A stretch of 64,000 nucleotides of DNA from Adiantum capillus-veneris (Eukaryota; Streptophyta; Polypodiopsida; Polypodiales; Pteridaceae). Of this stretch, positions 55,610 through 64,000 are shown one piece after another. Location of the stretch: assembly GCA_014529385.2 (NCBI GenBank), contig CM043945.1, positions 148,725,241 through 148,789,240 of the forward strand, given 5' to 3'. How positions within the stretch are numbered: position 1 is the first letter of the stretch; each line of letters starts with the position of its first letter. Below the pieces are notes generated by a model. That model worked only from the letters and a program-made list of their open reading frames with translations. It searched no databases and had not been told where the DNA came from. Made by a program: the position numbers and the translations under genes.

Positions 55610-56130
55610 CCCAAGATCCAGCCAGGAGGTGGTGTTGATGAGGATGGAAGCATATTGCATATGGACAAAGAGAAGGGCATCTTGTCTAGAACTAGATTGC
55701 CTGGTTACTTCAGGTGTCCTCTTGTGCCACTATGCAAGCTCATTCGGCCACATAGCTCAAAGCTTAAGGTATGATCTGATAATCTTAAGCTCTAATATAA
55801 TCTTATAATATTAAAAGTATCTTTTCTCAATAAGATAGTATCTTCTATTTGTTTTTTTTCTTCAAAGTCCATTTATGAAGGAATGGAATCTTATATGGAA
55901 ACAAATCAACCAATAGTATGAAGTAGAGCTTGCTGCACATCCTCAATTTGAGGGCCTTTCTTAGAAGGTGTTCTTTGTTTAGGTAAGGAACCATATAAGA
56001 ACTATGTCTTCGGAGGCATCCATCAATTGATGTACACTACGAATGAAGATAAATATTCAAGATTTTTGTGTATTGTGATTGATGCCACAAAGGCGTCAGA
56101 GATTTCTTGGTTGACACGTCTTCAATGAAT
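55610..56130 (+). pseudogene. two exon-like fragments of unknown family
   Basis: The first fragment reads MRPKIQPGGGVDEDGS, then TRLPGYFRCPLVPLCKLIRP, and ends at a donor-like AAG|GTATGA near 55757. The second, about 200 bp on, reads EPYKNYVFGGIHQLMYTTNE and then RFLCIVIDATKASEISWLTR before a stop. Both look protein-like. They may be exons captured by the Mutator-like unit. No family recognised. Confidence 0.3.
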
Positions 56131-56850
56131 GAAGCTGTGAGTTCAAAGCTTAAAGTTAAGTTTCTTTATGTCACAGGACTTTTAAATTTTTTATGGTATT
56201 TTTTTAGCACAAATACATGTCCTTTGGTTACCTCTCACTTGAGAATGGGTTTGTTAGCTGTACAAATATGTGTGTGACTGATCATGAAGATTATCTGCAT
56301 GTTTTACTAGAGGTAGATTAAAAACTCATTGACAAGCTTTGAAAAAGAGGGACAAAATGATGATAGCCATGACATCTTCTTACTAGGAGATATATCTCTT
56401 GCCTATTATTTTGTGTAAGTGGTCCTTGCCAATAAGGACATATTTTGGTCAAGAATTTTATGTCTGTTTTTGCTAGATGTAGATTGATGGCAGTTTTATG
56501 ATTTGTTCAATTCTTTATGCTAAAGGTCCTAGAAAAGATTAATCTCATATAATTTTTTACGATGCAAAGATAGATAATATGATTCTATGGTTATCTTTGT
56601 TGAAGGCTTTTGATTTTTGTGTTATTGATCTCCTTATGAATTTCTATCAGCACAATGTTGGGTAAAGGAGGGGTGGCAGGTGTGTTTTATAGGCGGTAGA
56701 GTTGGTTTTCTTATATCTGTGTTTTGGAGATGTCTTGTATTCTACTCCTTCACACCTGGTATGGAATGTATGCATTAAGCTCCCCCCCTGCGGGTCTTGC
56801 TCGGTTTTTCCATTAGCTCGGTAAATTTTGCTCGGTGTATGATAAGACTC
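56131..56850. other. right part of the Mutator-like unit
   Basis: No gene recognised. The right end (56795-56850) carries three GCTCGG motifs that pair with CGAGC motifs of the left end. Confidence 0.5.
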
Positions 56851-57640
56851 ATGGCCAAAGTGAGATAGAAAATTGAACCATCATAGATCTACTTAAAGCT
56901 TATGTTATGGAAGTAGATCAAAGAGAACAATGGGAAAAGTGTTTATCCTTAGTAGAGTATGCGTACAATAACACTATCCATACTTCTATAGGAAAGTCAC
57001 CCTTCGAAGTAAATGAAGGAAGACCCGAGCTCCCATTTATAGTCAAGACACTTGGAAATATATTTTCTGATGAGGAGTATAGTAGAGATCTTAAAGAATA
57101 TTTTTAAAAGATCAAAGAAGCTAAATCCATCACGCAATAAAAGAAAAAGATTGCTGCTAATAAGCATATGCGAGCCTTGAACTTCAAGGAAAATGATTGG
57201 GTACTGCTCAAGTTTTCAAAAGCATGCCTTAGTCACATTACGGGCAAGGGACACACGGACGTCCAAACGGGTCACCAAAAATATTATGCTAATCGAGCAA
57301 AAAGATATTATGGCCCATTGAAATTTTTTGAGCCTGTCAATGAAACAAATTTTAAGAATTCCCAAGTACTTGGCTCATTCATAATTCTTTTCATGTGAGC
57401 CTCTTGAAACCTTATAAGGGAGAGCCACCCAAAGAATCAATAATTGAAGAACCACCTGAGTTTGAGGGTCAAGAAGAAAATTTTCAGCCAGAGAGCATTC
57501 TACGACATGAAAACAAGGTTTTAAGAAGTGGTAGGACTATCCAATGATATTTTGTCAAATTTCCTTTTGAAGATGCAAGGTCCATGCAAGACATCCAACT
57601 AAAGGATAATGTAAACCTTGTAAATACTTACAATGATTAT
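56851..57640 (+). pseudogene. element C integrase end and chromodomain-like tail
   Basis: Starts at HGQSEIEN with the third catalytic residue (Glu), then LLKAYVMEVDQREQWEKCLS, YAYNNTIHTSIGKSPFEV and a tail matching element B (KPYKGEPPKESIIEEPPEF). Stops (56872, 57105 and others) and a frameshift near 57390 break it. The chromodomain-like part lost several residues relative to B and has an in-frame TGA. Confidence 0.8.
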
Positions 57641-57982
57641 GATCAAAGGTAAGAATTAGGTATGAAAATAGTATATTTTTCTAATATTTCTTTTAAATGT
57701 TGATAAGTTTTAAGTGTATGCATATCATGAATCAAGCTTGTGGCAGCTCAATCTCTCTACCATCTAGTAGACCTTGCCAATCTACTATGAAAGATGATTA
57801 GAGCTAAGTAAAGACATGCTTGAGACAACTAAGCCTTCTAATCACCAAGTAAAGTTAGTCACCATCATGGAAGAATGCCGGTGGGTAAAAAAGGATCTTG
57901 TACCCAAAGCAACAAAACTAGCGATGACTTTATTTTCCCTACCCCATAGTCAAGGACGAATATGATTTCAAGGGAGAGTTAA

Positions 57983-58445
57983 TGTCATGAATACTAATTA
58001 CTAACCTTCTAAAAGTATTTTCCATCTTAAATTGGCCTCTTAAGTCCATTAAAAATAAAAAGAGAACAAATGAAATTGATTAAGATATTGATGAGCCACC
58101 CGCTCAAGGCTTGGGACAAAAGGAGAAAATCTATAAAAGAGAAAGGGTAATTGCTAACTAATTATCTCAGTCATAGGCACAAGTCAAGGAAGGATAAATG
58201 TATCATGGACAACCTTGATCAAAAGCACATGACAAAGGAGATGATCGAGAGAAATTATAGGAGTCTAAAAATAGAAAGTGATTGTGCTAAGTTCATGTCA
58301 TTAGAATAACTCTCTAGACTCCAATTATGAAGTCACGGAAGCCTTAGAATGAAATTTTAACTTGCCACAAAATTTAGCAGGTTTCGGGAGCAGTTTGGCG
58401 GCACCTCCAAAGCACTATGCTAAAATTTTGCACAGGAGGTGCCGC
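57983..58445 (+). repeat. 3' LTR of element C, truncated
   Basis: Follows a purine run (CAAGGGAGAGTTAA) and matches the 5' LTR to about 58445. An inverted pair, TGGCGGCACCTCC and GGAGGTGCCGCCA (58397-58450), lies at the point where similarity ends. Confidence 0.75.
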
Positions 58446-59589
58446 CAAGCTGCCAACCATCGAAGCCCCTTTACCATCATTTCACACAACAAAATGTTGA
58501 GCTATTTCATAAAAGTAATCATCTTCTCTTTATAAGATAATACATTTATAAAAATGTAAACAATAGTATTTAGTCATTTATTAAAATTAAATTTTAATGA
58601 TGTAATTAAATTTTAATTTTATGATTTATAAATCTTTTTTGTTTTTAATTTTTAAACTGAATAGTTTTGAATAAAAATAAAAATTTAGACCATGCTCTTT
58701 CTGCATTGGATTTTTTTTACACTTAAAGAGAAAAAAATCTAGGTTTGTAACCATCTATCATTGGTTAAAGTATATACTCACACTTGAAGATGGGTGCGTA
58801 TCGTAAATAGTGATTATTTACTTTTGTGCTAGAGTAAAAGTATTTATTTGCACTGAAGATAATCAATTGTTTCACTTAGATTAAGGTTTAGGAATCAAGA
58901 ATTCCTCTAAGTCCTTTTGTTAGAGTGATATACTCACACATGGAAGAATGTTGACAAAGTTTTTAATTGAGGCTTTTTTATCGTACTTGATGCTTATCTT
59001 GTAACAATTAGAAGTGCGTCAACTATGATAATGTTATCACCTTGTTGTGTTAGAGCATCTGCTCACACTTTCGAGTATATTTCCAATTAAATTTTTTTGG
59101 CTGTACTAGGTGTTTATCTTGTACCGCTAGAAGTGCTTCAATTACAATGATGTTATCACCTTGTTGTGTTAGAGTAGTTGCTCACACTTCCAAGAAGATA
59201 TGCAATGATCAATATAGATTGTTTTTACCAATGTGATTTGTAAAAAATCATGATAATGTAGCTACAATCCAAAATTGATCATTGGTAACCGATGACCATT
59301 GCGTTGAGTTATAGTATTATGCTCACACTTCGAGATGATCTGATGCTGCAAAATATTGTTTAGGGTACAATTCTTATCATTTGTAGGTGTAAAGTATCCA
59401 AAATTTATTCCAAATACCTAAACAGTGAATCATATTCTCTTTTTGGATATGTACATACAATGCAAAGCTGTTGTTGGATACAATTGATTATGCACTTTCA
59501 ATTTTTTGGCACAATCAATTAATGAAGTGTATATTTTACGTGTGATTAATAAAAAGGACAATTTACAAATTATAATTGTTTATTTTTTA
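58446..59589. repeat. A/T-rich DNA with degenerate repeats of TAGAGTANNTGCTCACACTT
   Basis: Copies of the core occur near 58766, 58830, 58921, 59051, 59170 and 59310. The 59051 and 59170 units are 119 bp apart and share TTATCACCTTGTTGTGTTAGAG. They lie just upstream of a hAT transposase relic and may be subterminal repeats. Confidence 0.6.
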
Positions 59590-60987
59590 CAGATCTCTTT
59601 CGTGCATCGTGGTTCGTGGTCATCAGTGGGTGTACGTGCATGAAATAGTGCCAAGACGAACTACATCTCGATTGAAGTGCAAGTATTGTCACCATGTGTT
59701 CAGTGGAAATGCTACGAGAATCAAAGAGTATTTGTTCAAAGTGCCAGGCAATGTTTGGCCTTGTACCTTGCCTCCACAAGACATATATGAAAGATTTCCG
59801 GATTATGTACAAAAAGTAAAAGCTGTCCTGCAGGGCAAAAGTAAAGGGGTAAGAAAAATCAATCGTACTATATGGGAAAAGAAGATCCAATGGATGAACA
59901 AGAATTTGTTACAAATGAGGAGAGGAATTTGACGGGCAATGAGATTAGAGAGCCGAATTCCTTTAATCCTTGTTTCCAGAGTGAAGTGCTGCTTTAAAGT
60001 AGGTTCATCTAGTAATGCATTTAATCCAAAGAGAAATTGTACAGATGGTACTAGGAGAGGGTTATCTATGGATCAAACACTCCATCAAGCGTTTGATAAA
60101 ACAATGGTGAAACATGTTGCATTTTAAGTGGATGCAAGTATTTCTCGCATGTGGTATTCCATTCAATGTAGTGTGGAACCCTATCTTCAAAGATGCATTG
60201 ATGAGCACCACCAAAATAGGATTTGTGATGTTAGATTATAGTAAAATGTGCACAGAGTCTGGGGGGGTGCACCTTTGAGAAACTATTTATATAACGTGCG
60301 TTCAAAGGGTATTAAAAAAACCCCTTTACTTACATGCTTAAGGTAACAAAATGACCCCTTTTTCTTAAAAAACTTACGGTTTTTTATCTTAAATCAATAA
60401 AAAAAACCATTTTCATTAATATAATATGTTAAAATTTGGGTAGTTAAAAAACATATTCATGTGAACTCATGCGGTAACTTGCATGTCTAAGAGGTGAACC
60501 CCCCGAGCACAGAGTATGTTGACAAAGTCAAAGATGAGGTAGAAAGAACGCTCAAATGTGCAGTGTTAAAATATGTTCCTACTTTTGGATGTACTATAGC
60601 TTTGGATGGATGGACCAATTGTCAAAAAATCCTTTAATCAATGTGATGCTGATTTCAAAATGAGCTGAGGCTCTGGTATATGTGGTTTGTAATATGATAT
60701 TGTTGTGTGCTCCAACCAACATTGCAATGAGAGCAACAGAACATTTTTTTGGTATAAAGCAAACACATGAGGCAATTGCTACTGAGGTGCAAAGTGACGG
60801 TGAGTCAGAGTGGGAGGTGGCTTCAGAATGTTCAGACATGAAAGAAGTTGGTGACATGGTTCCGATGTTTGATTGTGACGACATTGGTTTAAAACACCTT
60901 TGGTACAACGTACTTGTAATCAGCTTGAGCTTGTTGGCCATTTCTTATGATCTCTCTCTTTTTTCCATGTCACTTTGTGTCATATGA
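59590..60987 (+). pseudogene. hAT transposase relic (BED finger, DUF659-like)
   Basis: A BED-type finger reads LKCKYCHHVFSGNATRIKEY and then VPGNVWPC; the usual His of KEHL is Tyr. A DUF659-like part follows (ACGIPFNVVWNPIFKDALM and TTKIGF), then after a MITE the block CTIALDGWTN. The catalytic end and the hATC dimerisation domain are missing. Frames change several times. An active copy would cut and paste the element in the nucleus; this one cannot. Confidence 0.78.
60259..60506. mobile_element. 248-bp MITE inside the hAT transposase
   Basis: A 9-bp duplication GCACAGAGT lies at 60250-60258 and 60507-60515. The ends are imperfect inverted repeats, GGGGGGGTGCACCT and GGTGAACCCCCC. Removing it and one duplication restores an uninterrupted local reading frame (MCTE then VDKVKDEVE). 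The 9-bp duplication suggests a Mutator-related MITE. Confidence 0.82.
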
Positions 60988-61132
60988 TTGTCAATCACTT
61001 TTATTTTATACTTATTGTATACAATTTATAGACAAGATGAAAAAGAGACAAAGCAATAAATATTTGAGTTGATTATTTAGAATGATTACAAAATGTTGGC
61101 TTGAAGGATTACAACAATAGAAGGTATAGCTT

Positions 61133-63486
61133 TTACAACTCAGCATGATGAGTGAGATCTGCCAAAATCACATTCAAGAAAAATTCATCAGAGCCAAGTG
61201 ATGCAGAGTTGGTCGGTGCAACCAAAAATGCTTTGAGGTTGGCTGTGGCATATGCAATATCTTCTTCTACAAGGGGACCAAACTTCTCATTGTACTTTGC
61301 AAGTTTGCTTTGAGCTAGTGCAAGATCTCTTCTAGTGGCATCGAGCTGTGTCTCAAGCTCTAACATCTTTAATCTCAAGCCTGCAAGAGTTTCACCTTAG
61401 CTTTCTAGGTCAACTCCCTAGCTTGCCATCTCCACAATGATTTCATGCTCCTCAGGTAAATGGACGACAGGACGCTTTTGTGATGATTGGGGTCTTTGCT
61501 CCTTTTGCACTAAAACCTTGTTGGCAATGCGACCAAGCCCAACGGCGCCCATGCTAGGAGGCTTATCATCCCAGTTGACTCTCTTGCCCAATATGTAATG
61601 TGCATAACACTTTTGAATGAAGTATATGGCATTTTGGTTATTATTGGGGATAGATTGTTGGAGAAGAACTTGAGCTAAACCCACATGTTGCAAGTCAGAG
61701 AGCTTTACTGGTGGATTTCCCTTTGCGTGGCCACTTGTTCTGAAAAGTGTATTCCAAAAAAAGTGGTTAGGACATAAGTCTTTATATTGTTTGTGACTCA
61801 AGGGGTTGCCCTCTAAGTTTGATTCATCCTCCTAAATGCTGGAAATAAGTGATAAGTCTTACTCTCCACATCGAATTTGCTCCACGCTGGTAATTCATTG
61901 TGCCTCATCATAATCAAGTTCTTCAGCCATATCTACAAAAAAAATAATAAAATTTAACAACCCTATAACCAATGCAAATCTTCTGCAAGTTGAAATTGAC
62001 AAATCAATATACAAACATTGACGCAAATGTCACCTAAACAAATTTCAATGACATAATGATAGTTTGAACTTAACAACATTAAATTGTCACTTAAATCATG
62101 ATGTGATACTTATATTAACATTGCATTAATAATACAATGACAATCTCAACCCAAAAAAAGTTGTTTGTATCTAATCATCATTTGGTCGGATGCCAACTCT
62201 GTGGATTCCATTGATACAAAGGAATAAATCAAAAGCTGAATGTCGATTTTGGGGATTTCTATTTTTGTCTAAATCAAGAGTTCTACGTATTTTTTTTACA
62301 AAGTCTTTTTGATCTGGATCACTTGGCTTTAGCATGCACTTAAGCATACATTTTAGAACCCAACATAGAGAATATACATCCGCTCGGAGATACACTTGGG
62401 GAAAGCCCAAGGGTAGTCTCAAGGTGATTGTTTTGGCACTCCAAAGATAGATTTTTTAGCTTTGGAAATGTCTTTGTAGCTGGAAATAAGCTAGTAGTGC
62501 CCCAATCTATAATGCCGCAATAAACACCTTTGTCAGAAAAATGCAAAAAAATCATGGTGATGCAAGAATTTCAATGTGAGCATTGACAATGTGGAGGATA
62601 TTGTCTTGGAAGCACTCTATACTACTAGCTTTCTACAAAAACTCTCTGATGGCAAGCTTGCTTCCATTCGAGTGACATGCTTGTATCCACTGCTCCACAT
62701 GGATACCTTTCCAACATCTGAAGATAAGCATTGGCCATGGGGAGTGATGCATGATGCCAAGTGGCAAGATTATACCTTGGTGTTGGATATTCAAAGCGGT
62801 GGCTTCTTCCATGACTGTTGTGTAGCAGTTGGCCCGTGTGGCTAGATCTTGAATACTTTAGCTGCATACATAATGTCTGAGAAGGCTGGATGTAGTACAC
62901 AAACTTGCCTGACATATTCCCACGTGCCTTCTTTGAGTTGGGGAGCTTGCAAGTGGAAAACATGTCAATTTTGTAAGAGGTGCAATACTAGTGGATCATC
63001 GCCTTGGGCTACTGCTTTTACATTAGACTGAGAGAAAGTTGCCACTTCTGTCTCAGTGTGACTGGCTCGAGAGGATCAACCACTCTCGGTCTTTTTATAG
63101 GGACTTCTAGCTTGCTCTTTCCTTTCATTTCTGCATGCGCCCAATTGATGAACCATTGCATTCTTTTGTGTACTAAAGGGAGAGAGCGGACTTCAAGGTT
63201 TTGCAGAGCATCAAAAGCAACCAAGACTTGGACCAAGACTTGCTTGACAAGCCCCCGCAATTGACCGCCATTGAAAATTGCAATATCAAATGATATTGTG
63301 GGGAATGATTGTTGTATGCACTCAAAGCAATGTTTTGTGAACGTATTGATAAAATCATTGAAGCTAGAAGGCTCTGCAATTTCAAAACATCGAGATGGTT
63401 GCTTCTCTTCCACATCGCATAGATAACAAACAATAGTATCAGTAATGGTTTTTTGATGTGCCCATGATAGCTTCTTCTCTGACATG
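61133..63486 (-). pseudogene. kinase-like multi-part pseudogene
   Basis: Minus-strand parts, 5' to 3': an N-terminal segment from ATG 63486 (MSEKKLSWAHQKTITDTIVC, then HKRMQWFINWAHAEMKGKSK). Next is a kinase-like stretch with WEYVRQVCVLHPAFSDIMYA, a possible metal-binding motif in GVYCGIIDWGTTSLF (near 62510) and YLRADVYSLCWVLKCMLK (62350-62395). Last is a segment with YILGKRVNWDDKPPS (near 61590) and a coiled coil LELETQLDATRRDLALAQSK. Stops and frameshifts occur throughout, including two stops at 61390-61420. The kinase identity rests on two short motifs and is tentative; the other two parts are not recognised. Some breaks could be introns. Confidence 0.4.
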
Positions 63487-64000
63487 GCTATTAAAACAAA
63501 CAATGATATATCAACAACAAGAGAATAATTCAAATTTCAAACATGCTAAAATATAAAAATGTTTAATATCAATGTTCAATATTTAGACAGATTTAAAGTA
63601 AACAAATTTTTATTGCAACAAATGAAATATATACAATTAATAATGGTTATGATTTTGGAATAAAATTTCGTTATCAATAATTGAATAAATGTACAATCAA
63701 TATAGAAAACAGATGTACAATCAATAATTTCGTTATCAATAATTGAATAAATGTACAATCAATAATTGAATAAATGTACAATCAATATAGAAAACAGATG
63801 TCTAAAAATTAACATTATGGAAAAGCAGTCCAATTATGTGAGTTAAAAACTCTAACACAAGTGTGGACACTAGTAAACACAGAACACTAGAAGTCTACAT
63901 CACAAGACAATATTCTATTAGACTATGAAAAGTGTATGTTATGCATTGATAGCCCAATTGAGAGCTAATAGCTGTAACACAAGAGTGGTCTCTATTATAT
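63487..64000. repeat. A/T-rich end with 62-bp tandem repeat
   Basis: Two copies of a 62-bp unit start at about 63669 and 63731, sharing CGTTATCAATAATTGAATAA and a 21-bp inner repeat with ATGTACAATCAATA. Near 63850 CTCTAACACAA, and near 63975 TGTAACACAAG, are reversed versions of the TTGTGTTAGAG core seen at 59040-59175. Confidence 0.6.

Larger units (their letters stand above)
45265..56850. mobile_element. Mutator-like unit without visible transposase
   Basis: A 9-bp direct repeat, ATGGCCAAA, flanks it exactly (45256-45264 and 56851-56859) and lies inside an integrase coding run that resumes beyond it. The ends start GAG and finish CTC. The left end and the reversed right end share CATAxxCCGAGCAAA followed by GAGC and CGAGCAA at matching offsets, a degenerate inverted repeat. 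A 9-bp duplication with GAG ends fits Mutator-like transposons. Without copia D2 it is about 6.4 kb. No MULE transposase motif is seen, so it would be non-autonomous, perhaps with captured gene pieces. Confidence 0.6.
35503..58445 (+). mobile_element. Ty3/gypsy element C, split by three nested insertions
   Basis: The 5' LTR occupies 35503-35757 and 40887-42282 (about 1.65 kb together), separated by copia D1. A primer site TTGGTATCATAGC starts at 42283. Gag/RT remains lie at 42696-45264 and the integrase end at 56851-57640, separated by the Mutator-like unit. The 3' LTR begins TGTCATGAA at 57983 and matches the 5' copy to about 58445. Gag and LTR starts show it belongs with A and B. Confidence 0.85.

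Noticed and set aside
58740-59345. Regularly spaced repeats considered as a CRISPR-like array
   Set aside because: Spacing is irregular (64-140 bp), units are diverged and the context is plant DNA beside a hAT transposase.

Overview
The window looks like nuclear DNA of a land plant with a large, repeat-rich genome. The evidence is one plant-type nucleotide-sugar gene (an RHM-like UDP-glucose 4,6-dehydratase), plant-style Ty1/copia and Ty3/gypsy retrotransposons, hAT- and Mutator-like remains, and many long (CT)n, (AC)n and (GA)n tracts. The clade cannot be fixed from sequence alone. Nothing looks bacterial, organellar or viral in the episomal sense. Only one ordinary host gene is clearly intact; almost everything else is mobile DNA in layers.

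Layout. 1-1757: minus-strand relic of a Ty3/gypsy element (ORF2-like relic, then integrase end). 1848-14576: an old, internally deleted Ty1/copia element (target duplication GTATT), split by a young Ty3/gypsy element at 4102-12899 (LTRs of 582 and 586 bp, duplication GCTAC, tRNA-Asp-type primer site). The young element carries a 776-codon gag, a second zinc-knuckle ORF and a small acidic 3' ORF, but no recognisable protease, reverse transcriptase or integrase. 14582-19474: mostly unrecognised DNA with one gypsy 3'-end remnant. 19475-20632 (minus): the RHM-like dehydratase. 23012-35374: two related Ty3/gypsy copies (A and B), B with a degraded but complete gag-PR-RT-RH-IN-chromodomain-like order, plus a solo LTR sitting in a (CT)n tract.

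35503-58445 is a third relative of A and B, element C. It holds a nested series: copia D1 (35758-40886, duplication TTGGA) inside its 5' LTR, and a Mutator-like unit (45265-56850, 9-bp duplication ATGGCCAAA) inside its integrase. That unit is itself split by copia D2 (46224-51397, duplication ACCGT). D2 is the best preserved polyprotein in the window: two in-frame stops, and the integrase catalytic Glu replaced by Lys. The Mutator-like unit has no visible transposase and holds coding-looking fragments, a 54-bp hairpin and a repeated GC-rich motif. 58740-64000 holds degenerate repeats, a hAT transposase relic split by a 248-bp MITE with a 9-bp duplication, and a convergent minus-strand pseudogene with kinase-like blocks.

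The strongest candidate for something undescribed is the gag-only element at 4102-12899, with its two-ORF zinc-knuckle arrangement and an acidic ORF downstream of an internal polypurine tract. Next come the Mutator-like unit with its cargo, and the stand-alone dehydratase. All family calls are made by eye from motifs; no database search was run.
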